DNA of 64,000 bases from Bidens hawaiensis (lineage: Eukaryota; Streptophyta; Magnoliopsida; Asterales; Asteraceae): assembly GCA_021521415.1 (NCBI GenBank), contig JAIQDT010004986.1:157071-221070 (forward strand). The letters are read 5' to 3'. Position numbers and translations under genes: made by a program. Below the pieces are notes generated by a model. The model was not told the origin of the DNA. It ran no database searches and saw only the letters and a list, made by a program, of their open reading frames with translations. The number at the start of each line of letters is the position of its first letter. Position 1 is the first letter of the stretch. Shown in pieces: positions 1-12,192 of this stretch.

Positions 1-539
1 CACCTAATAGGTAACTTAACAATTTTGAGTTTAATTTTGGGTTTAATTAACAATCGTTATTTTGGTTCGGTTGATTTGTACGTTAGTTATTAAACGAGAG
101 GTCACGGGTTTCGAGTCTCATCCTAGATCGGTTTTGGTGTTATTTTTATACTTAACAAATTTCGGTTGCTATTAGTCCTAATATTAATAAACTTACTATT
201 ATACGTATTCATCATTTCTAGTATTATTAGTATCATTATTCTTATAAATATTAAAGTTGTTATTATTATTAATAAAAATCATATTATCATTATTTATTAA
301 AACCAATTTTTATCATTAATTATTAACAATAATATTGTTATATTTATTTTGTGAACTCGGTTAGAAGTCGGAGTATAGTATCATTAGTACTATCAATATT
401 ATTTATTATTATTATTATTATTATTATCAACAACACTTTAATTAATACTAAGATTTTTATTCTTTAACTATTATTATTAATATTATACTATATTAGTATT
501 ATTAATAAGAATTATGGATATTATTATTCTCATCATTAT

Positions 540-541
<2 letters not shown>

Positions 542-590
<49 letters not shown>
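542..590. repeat. (AT)n microsatellite in F 5' LTR
   Basis: About 24 uninterrupted AT units. The matching place in the 3' LTR holds roughly half as many, so the tract changed length after insertion. Confidence 0.9.
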
Positions 591-996
591 CATATCTTTT
601 TAGAATTATTATTGTCATTACTATCATTATTATTAATAATATTATTATAAACTTTATTATCAATCCTTTTTTTTATAAAACCGAACTCTTGATTTAAACC
701 CGTCTTGTTTCTATTCAATATTGGGTAAGTTATTTAAAAGCCCTATAAAATAATATTTTTTTATTCTAAATTACCAATTAAGTACGAGTCCCTAATCGTT
801 AACAAATTAACCGGTAATCTGATTAACAACCGAACCTTCTCGTTCAATGTTTCAAATGTTGTTTCAACTAAAGTTCAAGTTCATTAATATATTTTATTTA
901 TTCGTTTTCAATTAGCTTTCAAGTCGGATTCGTTCGTATCGTTTACAAGCTTTCTATATGTCGATCACTTATTAGTTTCTCAATTCGTCAATCGAG

Positions 997-1450
997 GTGA
1001 GTACATTTCATCCCCCATTTTCACTTTTTTCATTTGGGGGTAACATGCATACTTATTCAAACAAAAATGATTTATTATACTCATTCTCAAACCACAAACT
1101 TTAGGGTGTATGATACTAGAATACTTGCTCTATTGTGTGTTATATGTCTCATATGTTTTACGTGCACGAGTGTTTATTTTTATGTTGTTGTTGAGCCTCA
1201 TTAAGGATGATCATACGCTTCCCTAACTACTTAGCCTTGTGCTAGTAGAATAGGGCCTCATTATCCGAGTATGTCGGTTGTTACCAATTAGAAAGGATCC
1301 TCATTACATATGTTTTATATACCACGATTGATGCTTTTATTTATATTCTCATATACGTTTGTGGATTTCGCTCATATTATATATACGCAAACTATGAAAT
1401 TGCTCACCAATATACGTGTTGACAAAATATTATTTTATGCATTGTTACAG
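997..1450 (+). other. Predicted intron within F 5' LTR
   Basis: CGAG|GTGAGTAC at 993-1004 is a strong plant 5' splice site, and TTGTTACAG|GTTTG at 1442-1455 is a good 3' splice site. The enclosed 454 nt are AT-rich. The 3' LTR keeps the same arrangement (8135-8587, donor GTGTGTAC). Splicing is inferred from sequence only. Confidence 0.4.
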
Positions 1451-1690
1451 GTTTGACTTTTATCGACTTGAGGACTTGACGAAAAACGTTTCCAAGACTA
1501 TTAGGATATTAGTAAAACAAACAATATATTTGTTTACTTGTGCTCAATTTGTTTGTATGACCAAGATGTGTTGTTTATTGATTTGTGAAATAAATGAGTT
1601 GTTTCAATATTGTCACTTTAATAGTGTCTTGTGTTTTGGGCAATCGGTTGCACCCCGGCATGTTCTGCCTTTGGTCGGGGTGTGACAGAT

Positions 1691-1703
1691 TGGTATCAGA
1701 GCC
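1691..1703 (+). other. Element F primer-binding site (tRNA-iMet)
   Basis: TGGTATCAGAGCC lies 3 nt after the LTR end and is complementary to the 3' end of plant initiator methionine tRNA. It fixes the element's orientation and the LTR boundary at 1687. Confidence 0.9.
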
Positions 1704-2554
1704 ACAAGACTATAAGATAGGTGGTTAGACATAATGACCTAGCAAAGTCTTTACTTTAGGGTCCTTATACGTGATGCCTATACGTGTTTACCCTACTTGA
1801 TTGTTCAATACACTTGTTTATTTATATACTTATTTATTTCATCAAATCGTATATTTACACAAATACTCGAAACATACTAAGGTATCCTTACCTTACTTTT
1901 GTTTAATTTATTATATACACATGCATGCACGTTCATAATAATGTAAGGTATCCTTATCTTAACACAAAATCATTAGTTTTTTATTGTGTTTTATGGATCA
2001 CGAGCTTAACTTGGATCCCTTTGTTTCAAATCTCCTTAAAGATTGTCTCATATGAGATGACAACTTTAAGTAGTCGAATGCGAGCGTTCCGCTCGCCATC
2101 CTAATTTTCGGTGTCAAAACAATAGAACTGCGGTGGTACGTGGACTAGCATTTTGACATGGCGTTGTATTCTGATTTATTATTTTTGTTACAATCGTTAT
2201 TTGAGTCGAAAACATGAAAAAGACGCGGTGGTACGTGCATATGTTTAGACTCCAGCATCGTATTTTTGTAATAAAGGTTTTTAGTGTCGGAATATCAATT
2301 CATGGTGGTTCATGCACGATTTTTCCGCCTTAAAATCTTAAAACATTATTATTACATTTCAAGAATTTAAACCATTTTCCCTTTATTTTGTTATAAATTC
2401 TTATCACAAGTCTTCATTTATAAATGTTATATATTTTTTTATGTTGTTAATAATTCTTTTATATCTCGATTTTATATGGTAAAGTTTTACACCAATTTTC
2501 TCATTTTGATTTCACGATGATTTTTATTACAAAGTTCGTTCATTTTGATCTCTT

Positions 2555-2556
<2 letters not shown>

Positions 2557-2598
<42 letters not shown>
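2557..2598. repeat. (AT)n microsatellite
   Basis: About 21 AT units inside the non-coding interior of element F. Confidence 0.9.
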
Positions 2599-2600
<2 letters not shown>

Positions 2601-4287
2601 TATTAAGAAGGTTTTATAATAAATTTTAACTCAACTTTTCAAGTAAATTTCCTATTGTATAAACTTTATATTGTGTTTAAAGTCCTTTTACAAAAAATTT
2701 ATAAAATTTTATTTTTATAACTATTCCGTTATTTTGAATGATCATTTCAAAATAGTAATTATTTAAACTTCTCACGACATTTTTAATTGTACTACATTAT
2801 ATAATATACGTGGTAGAATTTTCATTACTTAAATCTATTCTCATAACAACCCTCATTAGGCATTTTTGGATCATTATAAATTTTCACAAATAAAAATTTA
2901 CATCATACGATTTTTCACGTTTTAAATTTCTTCTGATAGTTTTGCCATGATTTTTCCATAGATTCACAAACTGATAGCTTGTAATCTTCTTGAAACTCTC
3001 ATGCAAAACTTCATAGAAATTTTACTTTAAAGACAAAAATCATTTACTTGTGATTTCTCAATTTACAATACCGGTCATTTTAACTTACCATGAAATTCTT
3101 CATTACACGATATTAAATAACGAACTTGGTAAAAAAAATTTTCATTTCGCAACTTTATATTCCCAAAACGACACTCATCATTCAATATTGAGACCTCATA
3201 ACAAATTTTAACATTCAATTTACGTATTTTGAATTTCCTTATAAGCAAAATAATAATAATAATAATAATAAATAATTAATAAATAAATTTATTTTAATCT
3301 TTAAAAAAAATATTTGTGATTCACACGCTCGGATCTCAAAAATTCTATTTATATAATATAAATATATATATTAATTTGTAACTTTAATTATCAAAATTTT
3401 CATGGATGTTTCATACATTAGCTATAAATTATTATATTTTCAATTAATACTTATTACTAATCAAAAATCTCCCTATACACAACCACAAGTTTCCAAACAC
3501 CCGCATCTCGTCTCAAACTACCACCTTAAATCAAACCACCCTTCAATTTCAAAAGTTTCCCGAGTACTCAAATCTTTCCTCAATATGAACGAAACCTATA
3601 CATCCAAAAGTATACCCTCACCAACTCAAGCCCCATGCAAAATCCAAGATGTACAATATTAACCCAACAAAAAGCCTTAAATACCGACACCTTTACGCCA
3701 AGAAAACCTCTCAAAATTACCATCCAAATGCTTCAAAGACACGACAAACACATTCACCAAATGCCTTGAACATATACAAACCAAAGCTTACACAACAATG
3801 ACTCAAATTCTTCGACCCATGCTATGTCAATTCACCAAACCATAAAGCCACACCGTTTCCATCCAACCATAGATCTGATGTTAAAATAGTAATCCGAACA
3901 CTCCTTGCAAAATACATGTATAAACTAAATCTCAACCCAAGCTAGTCAAGGTCGACTTACCCAACCCATCAACTTACCCGAACTCAAATAAGCAAGCATC
4001 ATCCTAATAGCCCAACCACTACTCACACAAATCATCCAAGCCTAACCCACTCAACAGACCTAAACTCAACAAACCCCATCGATTCAACTCAAGAAAACTC
4101 AACTACCCAAGCCGACCTAAACACTCTCACTACTAAATTTCCAACCCATTCACCGTACGAAGCCTAAGACCCCTCCCTACACATGCAAGCTTTGTTTTTC
4201 CCTAATTTTTTTATTTATATATATACAACTAGTGTATGTTTAACAACCTCATGTGTTCAAATAATCACTTTTAAATTATATACTCAA

Positions 4288-4311
4288 AATAATAATAATA
4301 ATAATAATAAT
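4288..4311. repeat. (TAA)n microsatellite
   Basis: Eight AAT/TAA units, followed 40 bases later by the (AT)n run at 4350-4394. Confidence 0.9.
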
Positions 4312-4344
4312 GGTTTACGTATCATGCTCGTATTTTATGAAGCA

Positions 4345-4349
<5 letters not shown>

Positions 4350-4394
<45 letters not shown>
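4350..4394. repeat. (AT)n microsatellite
   Basis: About 22 AT units in the interior of element F. Confidence 0.9.
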
Positions 4395-4396
<2 letters not shown>

Positions 4397-6608
4397 TATT
4401 GTCATGACAACAAAATTTGATTATGAGGATTTGCTTTCAAAGATTATTAAACGATTATATGTATGATTTCAAGGCTTTAAATATTGTCACCTAAGATGAT
4501 AAATCTCTTAATAACTTTATAAATATGAGGTTTCATTTTGAATGTTGAATATGGGATTTATTTAGTAATAAATTACAACTTTCCCTATTTTGCATAAACG
4601 CAATGACCATGACTCTACAAATCTTTTGGGACGCGGCTATAAATATTTTATATATGTACACAAATTTTTGTTCAATAACGATTTACGTAAACTATTACTT
4701 CTTATTATCGCAAACATTATTAAATAATTTTTTCATCACAACCGCTTCATGTATACACATTCCCTTAACAAATTGGCTTACAAGATTCATATTTAGTAAT
4801 GATTTAAATGTTTCTCTAGCTACGCGCTACCGCGATGCCTTGTTATTATGTACATTTCTTGGAAACAATAGAACGACTTTACTTGAGATTTCATTTCGAT
4901 GTTATTCTTATATTTTCAATGAGCATATAAAACGCGATTTACATATTTAGTCATTAATTCGAGCCTCACAATTATTGCGGTTTTTTTCTTTTCATTTGGT
5001 GAGATGTTTCGATGACAATATTTTGCACATAAGATTTCATTGTTGTGTTTTGGTTTTCGTGACAGAATGCAAACTATTCAATAACAATTTGTGTAATACT
5101 TTCAAAACCTTAACTTCGCCAAAATCTCGTTTATCTTTTAAACGATATTATCATGACTATGTTATTTATATTTGAGCATTTATGTAAACACGATTCCATA
5201 CATTATCTATATCATTTCATCTAATCTATTAACGGCCTATGTGTGGCTGTCTACAAGTTTTGGCGCTATTATTATAATGACGATTATATAAATGGTTTCA
5301 CAATAGTGGTCGTATTCACGTTTTATCACATTTCATCGATTGTTTTGGTTGTTAACTAAATGCTATTTTACTTATGTTGATACACGTATGCGTCACCCCA
5401 AAGAAACTCACCTCATTCTCATGATTTCACGCAATCGTATTCTCAATTACCTATAACCTCAAGTTTGTACACGTATTAAACTCATTGCACGACATTATTG
5501 AAATTGTAACGTATTTTACCCTTACCTCATGTACTCACCTTTCGGGTTTCTCATTTTCACTCTTTGGATCCTCGTTTCACTTATTGGATTTTTCTTATTT
5601 TTCACTAAATTTTAGTGTCCCGACGTACAACCATGGAGCTTAAGGATTTGTTTATTATTTTCACATTGATGACATTTGACTTTAAATCCCGTTTCATAAT
5701 TGTTTACCCTGAATTTTATATTATTCGATCGTCTTTACTTATTTAAACCAAATTGATATTTTCACTTTGGTTTATATTTTAATATTTAATTGTTTCAATT
5801 ATTTATTCCATTTTCCTACTTACTTAAAAGTCAGCCAATCAAAATTTCAAAAATTTTCCACCGCTGGTATTGGTTAGTCAATATTGGTAAAATTCAACAA
5901 ATTTATTTACACATCTATTATTTAAAGATTTCAAAATAAATATGTCTCTTAAACCACACAATGGAACGAACCATGTGGACCATACGACGGTCAAAATAAT
6001 TATGGGTGCACACTTAATTATTGAAACCCCCGTATGGAAGCCATAGTAAGTACACTTGTGTGCGATAACGCAGACCCCAAAATGATAGCAGAAAAACGAT
6101 AAAAATGCGAATTATGACAAGGGCACGGTGGATACGCCGCTGGGACTTCCTATATATAAGTGCCTTTATTATGTTCTCATATGTGGCGTTTTTTCGAATC
6201 ATCCAAGGATTTGACGTTATTCTTTTGTCAAAAAAAATTTTGCAATTATTTTACCAAAGGCAATATTCGTTAGTAATTTTTTTTTAGTTTATCTTAATTT
6301 CGGGACGAAATTTCCTAATGTAGTAGATACTGTGACATTCATCAATTTCGGGTCTCGAGTTGTATTCGTTTTGTAAACTTTTATTTCGTAAAACCGACTC
6401 AACATTTTTAGAACATTATTTAATTATTATATAATATTATTATAGACCTTGATCTTAAATAAATCGATGATTGTCATATTATAATGTCGTTAAAAAAACA
6501 TAAAGGGTTTAAAATGATTTTCGTAAACTCGTTATATGCTTTGGAAACCTTTAAACTCCTTTTTAACTTTGATTAAAACTTAGAGGGGGTGTTGTGTAAA
6601 TATGTAAT

Positions 6609-6617
6609 ATATATAAA
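6609..6617 (+). promoter_or_regulatory. Putative TATA box of element F LTR
   Basis: TATATAAAC lies about 280 nt into the LTR and some 30-40 nt before the C-rich leader, the expected U3/R position. Only one copy can be seen because the other lies outside the window. Confidence 0.45.
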
Positions 6618-6899
6618 CAAACAAACCCTAAACCTAGACCATTATACCAGCCGCCATCCCCCCCCCCTTCTTAGCCATTTTTCCGGCGACCGATTTCCGG
6701 CGCCGTTTTCCGACTTCGGCGCACCTCCGGCCACTCTCCCTTTCCTCCCCCTCGTCGTTCCGGAGACCCCACCACCTCCAGCCGCACCCTCCACCTCTCC
6801 TTCCCGTTTTACCGGCGAGCACACCACCACCGAAGCCCCCTCCCATTTCTACTCGTTTCTCCGGTGACCGAAAAACCGGCCACTGGTGTATCGCCTCAC

Positions 6900-7035
6900 C
6901 GTATCTCTCTCTCTGCTCTCTCTCTCCGTCTCTCTCACTCAGCTCCCTCTATCTCTTCATCTCTCTCTTATCTCTCCGTCTCTCTCTTTATCTCTCTATC
7001 TCTCTCCGTCTTTATCTCTCACTCTCCCCCTCTCT
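6900..7035. repeat. CT-rich low-complexity tract in F LTR
   Basis: Imperfect CTCTCT, CTCTCCGT and TATCTCT runs. Such pyrimidine tracts are common in plant 5' leaders and fit transcription starting just upstream. Confidence 0.8.
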
Positions 7036-8134
7036 TGTGCATATTTCCGGCGCGTCTCCGGCGGCCAGAATGGACTCCGGCGACAGGTAGGAAGACCGGT
7101 GGTGGTGACCCACCACGTCTCCGGCAACCTTCCTTTGACGACTCGTGAACACCTAATAGGTAACTTAACAATTTTGAGTTTAATTTTGGGTTTAATTAAC
7201 AATCGTTATTTTGGTTCGGTTGATTTGTACGTTAGTTATTAAACGAGAGGTCACGGGTTTCGAGTCTCATCCTAGATTGGTTTTGGTGTTATTTTTATAC
7301 TTAACAAATTTCGGTTGCTATTAGTACTAATATTAATAAACTTACTATTATATGTATTCATCATTTCTAGTATTATTAGTATCATTATTCTTATAAATAT
7401 TAAAGATGATATTATTATTAATAAAAATCATATTATCAATATTTATTAAAACCGTATTTTTATCATTAATTATTAACAATAATATTGTTATATTTATTTT
7501 GTAAACTCGGTCAGAAGTCAAACCAACATCGAGTATAGTATCATTAGTAGTATCAATATTATTTATTATTATTATTATTATTATTTTATCAACAACACTT
7601 TAATTAATAATAAGATTTTTATTCTTTAACTATTATTATTATTAATATTATACTGTATTAGTATTATTAATAATAAATATTGATATTATTATACTCATCA
7701 TTATCTTATATATATATATATATATATATAACATATCTTTTTAAAATTATTATTGTCATTACTATCATTATCATTAATAATATTATTATAAACTTTATTA
7801 TCAATCAATTTTTTTAAAACCAAACTCTTGATTTAAACCCGTCTTGTTTCTATTCAATATTGGGTTAGTTATTTAAAAGCCCAATAAAATATATTATTTT
7901 ATTTTAAATTACCAATTAAGTACGAGTCCCTAATCGTTAACAAATTAACCGGTAATCCGATTAACAACCGAACCTTCTCGTTCAATGTTTCAAATGTAGT
8001 TTCAACTAAAGTTCAAGTTCATTAATATATTTTATTTATTCGTTTTCAATTAGCTTTTAAGTCGGATTCGTTCGTTTCTTTTACAAGCTTTCTATTTGTC
8101 CATCACTTATTAGTTTCTCAATTCATCAATCGAG

Positions 8135-8587
8135 GTGTGTACATTTCATCCCCCATTTTCAGTTTTATCTTTTGTGGGTAACATGCATACTTATTCAAAC
8201 AAAAATGATTTATTATACTCATTCTCAAACCACAAACTTTAGGGTGTATGATACTATAATACTTGCTTTATTGTGTGTTATATGTCTCATATGCTTTACG
8301 TGCACAAGTGTTTATTGTTATGCTGTTGTTGAGCCTCATTAAGTATGATCATACGCTCCCATAACTACTTAGACTTGTGCTAGTATAATAGGGCCTCATT
8401 ATCCGAGTATGTCGGTTGTTACCGATTAGAAGGATCTTCATTACATATGTTTTATATACCACGATTGATTCTTTTATTTATAGTCTCATAAACGTTTGTG
8501 GATTTCGCTCATATTATATATACTCAAACTATGAAATTTCTTACTAACATACGTGTTGACAAAATATTATTTTATGCATTGTTACAG
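8135..8587 (+). other. Predicted intron within F 3' LTR
   Basis: Equivalent of 997-1450. The donor here is GTGTGT instead of GTGAGT. The acceptor TTGTTACAG|GTTTG is unchanged. Confidence 0.3.
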
Positions 8588-9715
8588 GTTTGACTTTTAT
8601 CGACTTCAGGACTTCAGGAAAAAAGTTACCAAGATTATTAGGATCTTAGTAAAACGAACAATATATTTGTTTACTTGTGCTCAATTTGTTTGTATGACCA
8701 AGATGTGTTGTTTATTTATTTGTGAAATAAATGAGTTGTTTCAATATTGTCACTTTAATAGTGTCTTGTGTTTTGGGCAATCGGTTGCACCCCGGCATTT
8801 TCCGCCTTTGGTCGGGGTGTGACAATGATGATGATGATGAAAATGTGCATGAATGTGTGTGTGTGTGTGTACCGTGAATATGTTGTGTGTGTGGGGGGGG
8901 GGGGTGTGCCATACACCCACATGCATGCATACACACATATAGAGAACTCCTTATATAATTTTTTATTAGTAGGTTGATTCTTGACATTTGATAATGAACA
9001 TGCACCTTTGATTTCTTTTTGGATTATCCGATAAGAGATGAAATGGGTTTTGGTTGTTTAAGAAAAAGAAAACGAGAGAGAGAATAAGAGTAGGAAAAAG
9101 TGTTTATTTTACTCTTTGATGATTATGGTAGATGATATTGTCTTGATTGGGTTATGCATGTGATGATGTATTAAGAAAATAGGTTCATGCTAGAAAGGTT
9201 TTAATTGAGCAGAGTGTGGTTATAATAAATAAATAACCTCATTGGTATACTTTGATGAAATGATGACTTAGTTTTTCACATGAACATGAGTATACTTGAA
9301 ACATGTTAATATTAATTAAGTCCATGTTAGAATTCAATATTATATTTATATATGCTATTTAAATGGGTCTTTTACCTTTGATTGAAATTATTGATAAAAT
9401 ATTGAGAATAAGATGATATGCTAGAAATTGAAACTTTATTTGGTAAAAACTTGTAAACCTCTAATTTTGTTTAATGATGTTGAGTGACTTGTACATATAT
9501 GATTGAAGAATGACACTTGAATAAACATGCATGTTAAATTGATTGATGATATGATGATTTGGAATAAATGTTACATGTTCATGAAAGAATCTTGGACAAA
9601 TGGTTAGGTAGTTATGCTAGAAGATTGTCACATGTAAAGAATAGGAAAAAGGTAAAACTTGGATTATATGTGATAGAGACATGATAAGTAGAAACAATAT
9701 ATGGAAATTTAAGTA

Positions 9716-10228
9716 TCTATACTATTTAATAAATAAAGCTTTCTAAATGCCACATGTCATCACTATATTCATCCTTACAAATTTTTCCCTCATCTCTCTC
9801 ATATTAAATACATTTCTCTTTTTAATATTTCATTTTCAAATTTTAATAATTTCATCTTAACTTAAAATAATTAATACCATCATAAATATGTTAGTTTGTT
9901 TAATATAAAATATATTGCATTGGTTATTAATATTAGATTTTTGTAAGTAACCAATACGAAACAGATTTAAGATTAAAATGAGTTTTAGTCCACGAGTGGG
10001 TTTAAAATAGCAGCCATTTTCACCTAAGTTTTGATATAGAAAATAACAAAGAAATGATTTATTATTTATAAATTTTCTAACAACTTTTATTTCAAAATTA
10101 CGTAATATGTAATTTTTTTACCGTATAATATATCTTTATATATGTGATACTTTTTTTTATTTCACATTATGTTATTATTTAAAAAAGTACTTATTCTAAC
10201 CCATGTGCTACACGGGCAACTAACCTAG
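9716..10228 (+). mobile_element. Non-autonomous Helitron, 513 bp
   Basis: Present in G's 5' LTR and absent from the matching place in the 3' LTR near 56030, so its edges are exact. It starts TC (TCTATACTATT) and ends CTAG. Twelve to 28 nt before the end lies an imperfect hairpin, CCCATGTG-CTA-CACGGG. It inserted between A and T without a target duplication. These are the defining Helitron features. No Rep/helicase coding is present, so it was mobilised in trans. Confidence 0.85.
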
Positions 10229-11212
10229 TATTTAATGTATATAGTCTCATGAGTATTGGTTTGTTTATTCCATACCACAATTAGTAAGTTAAGACAAGTG
10301 TATCTTATACTTGAAATTGCTAAAAAGTTGATGTTTTGTGCTAAGTATTTAAATATGTAAATTTGGTTCAAATTAGACATTATAAATAAGTGTATTAAGT
10401 ATACAAAGTGTTTGGCATGTTTAATGACTTAACATGCTTGTCGGTAGCTTTAACGGTCAAAAATGCGACTTTTAACGCGAACCGACAACGGTTTTGGGAA
10501 TTGTTTTAGAACAGCCCATAAAACCAAAGAATATATATACCTTACATAAGTAAATGCATATATTAAGGACAAGATGGAATAACTTGATCTTTGACGGTTC
10601 GTGTCGCAACAAAACAGACCCGAAATGTCAAATTGCTAGTTTTGTGAAATTTATAAATAAAATAAGAAATGAAATATTTTAATAAAATGACTTAAAACTT
10701 GTGTATTTTCACACTTAAAGTATTTAAAAACAGTTAAGAACTCAACTTTATAAGAAAAAGTTAACCAGTTCACCAACTAATATAAAACCGACTGAACCGG
10801 AATACGATTTTAAAAATGTAATAAGTATAAAGATATAAAATAGTAAATATTCCATAAAATAAAATATAAATTTATAAAACTTAAAATTATTATATAATAT
10901 TAAACAATATTAAATAATATAATAATATATTATATTACTTTTTTATTTGCTAGATAGAATATTAATGCATGAAAAATGTTAGTTACTACTTGGGTTAAAT
11001 TTAAAAGTTAGAGACCATGTGTGTGTTGAGTGATCATATAGGAATCGGAATTGAACGGAATCACACGAACAAAAGGATAACATTTTTAAGAAATAAGATG
11101 TGTGAAATATTTTAAGTTGAACAAATAACTTAAATTATGAATAAATTATTAATTGTGTGTTATAAAATTAGGTCACGAGTCATGTTGGAATAACTTATCA
11201 TCTACCGAAACG

Positions 11213-11716
11213 GTGAGTTTTCTCGTAAATCCTCTCGTTTTATTGATTTATAAATGTTTTTGGGGGAAAAGTATGTAAACCATGGGATATATATTTTACT
11301 AATTGTGTTAAATGTGATGAGTCATTCTGAAAGGAAAAACCGTTAACCTATAGGGAAACGGCCTAAAAATATTGGTAGATCTATCGGGGCAACGCCCCCC
11401 CGCTCTTCCAATCACCCTGGTTGAAAAGGTGGGAAGATTTTGATTTTGGTATATATTAGGTTTATCATATTGATAGTTATACATGTGTTGTACTATTTGC
11501 TCGTTTACAACTAACACGTTTTGTTTAAGAAATATATAGTTATGTTTGGAAAAGTGGAAATTAAATTCCCATTAAAAAGAATGGTGAATAATGAAATTTA
11601 TCATTGATAAGAATGATGAATAAATGAGAGTTAATCAAGAACAGTTACATCCTGGTTTATAATGGAGAAACTCACCAACATTCGTGTTGACAAAATTATT
11701 TTAACATACTTTTCAG
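11213..11716 (+). other. Predicted intron within G 5' LTR
   Basis: The donor ACG|GTGAGTTT at 11210 and acceptor TACTTTTCAG|GTAAATG at 11716 enclose 504 nt. The 3' LTR has the same layout (57000-57500) with a weakened donor, GTTAGT. The acceptor lies about 250 nt from the LTR end, as in element F. Confidence 0.4.
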
Positions 11717-11970
11717 GTAAATGAGAACTTTGGAGGTATCGCGAGGGATGGCATGGGACGAAGAACATGTGTGGTTTTGTTGTTATGGCGTGTGTGGACT
11801 TGTAATAATAATACTTTATGTAAATTTAGACATGTGCGCTCTGATGAATAAACAAGTCCTTTAATATACATAATGCTCTGTTTCGTGATTTGGCTATCGG
11901 CATCTGTCATTACCCAAAACTAACTTAGTTAAGTCTTCCGCTGCTAAAATAAGAATTTTAGGGTGTGACA

Positions 11971-12192
11971 GAAGTTTGTATTAGACCAATCGTTATAGCG
12001 AAATAGAAAATTTAAATAAAAAGAATTTTTGAACTATAATCTTGAAATCAAAACACATGGTTCATCTCTCCTCGCGAAGCCAGGTATGTAATAAAGTTAT
12101 GATATGAAATTTATAACCTGTTGAAAAGTAATGGTTAACTATTATTAATACATATTTTATTAATAAGGCACTAACTAAGTTACATAACGCAA
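11971..12192 (+). other. Element G leader with degenerate primer-binding site
   Basis: Directly after the LTR, about 11975-11987 reads TTTGTATTAGACC. This is a mutated form of the iMet primer-binding site found intact in elements F and B. The rest is short AT-rich leader before the upstream ORF. Confidence 0.6.

Larger units (their letters stand above)
1..1687 (+). repeat. Element F 5' LTR (partial, 3' two thirds)
   Basis: Direct repeat of 7150-8824 with scattered substitutions and indels. The largest indel is an (AT)n run at 542-590 against about 24 bases at 7707-7730. It ends GGTGTGACA at 1687, directly before the primer-binding site. The upstream 0.8 kb of the LTR (promoter and C-rich leader seen at 6331-7149 in the other copy) lies outside the window. 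Confidence 0.85.
1704..6330 (+). mobile_element. Element F internal region, no coding capacity seen
   Basis: This 4.6 kb stretch is AT-rich. Its longest open frames are about 86 residues (3402-3662) and 115 residues (4603-4950), and neither resembles Gag, protease, RT or integrase. It contains (AT)n at 2557-2598 and 4350-4394 and (TAA)n at 4288-4311. A polypurine-like end with TTTCGGGACGAAA (about 6299-6311) precedes the 3' LTR, as in Tekay/Del elements. Part of 5945-6200 looks less AT-rich, but I could not assign it. Confidence 0.65.
1..8824 (+). mobile_element. Element F: LTR element with large LTRs and non-coding interior (LARD-like), 5' end outside window
   Basis: Bases 1-1687 repeat as 7150-8824, so two direct LTR copies flank 1688-6330. 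The 3' LTR starts TGTGACATTC at 6331 and ends GGTGTGACA at 8824. The 5' LTR ends with the same GTGTGACA and is followed by a primer-binding site. The LTR termini and the TTTCGGGACGAAA tail before the 3' LTR match Tekay/Del-type chromoviruses, yet the 4.6 kb interior has no recognisable gag or pol. This is the structure of a non-autonomous large retrotransposon derivative. It sits inside the 5' LTR of element G: sequence right of 8824 aligns with the middle of G's 3' LTR near 55185. The target duplication cannot be checked because the left end is outside the window. Confidence 0.8.
6331..8824 (+). repeat. Element F 3' LTR, 2.49 kb
   Basis: Starts TGTGACATTC after the TTTCGGGACGAAA tail and ends GGTGTGACA. 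A TATA-like box lies at about 6609. It is followed by a C-rich, gene-leader-like stretch (about 6645-7145) with repeated CCGGCGACC and a CT-rich tract at 6900-7035. From 7150 the LTR matches 1-1687. The short open frames in the C-rich part look like chance readings through low-complexity sequence. Confidence 0.85.
8825..11970 (+). repeat. Element G 5' LTR (3' part; 5' part displaced by element F)
   Basis: Aligns with about 55185-57754 of the 3' LTR and ends GGGTGTGACA at 11970. It begins abruptly after F's end at 8824, in a GAT repeat where the 3' LTR has TAT repeats. It contains a G-run at about 8891-8904 within GT-rich sequence and an extra 513 bp Helitron absent from the 3' LTR. The missing first 1.1 kb should lie left of the window, beyond F. 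Confidence 0.85.

Noticed and set aside
1416..1685. 89-residue frame present in both F LTRs (1416-1685 and 8553-8822)
   Set aside because: It starts upstream of the predicted acceptor and ends at the LTR edge. The duplication only reflects LTR identity, and the protein resembles nothing known.
4603..5175. Open frames of 115 and 66 residues in F's interior
   Set aside because: They are AT-rich and Phe/Tyr/Ile-heavy, with no retroelement or host motif. They are chance frames in low-GC DNA.
6589..7242. Overlapping open frames on both strands in the C-rich LTR segment of F
   Set aside because: Low-complexity Pro, Ser and Leu readings through CT- and CCGGCG-rich leader DNA. They lie inside an LTR and are not conserved as protein.
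8750..8977. His-, Thr- and Cys-rich frames around 8.8-9.0 kb and 54.9-55.4 kb
   Set aside because: Artefacts of GT/CA-rich repeats and a G-run within G's LTR.
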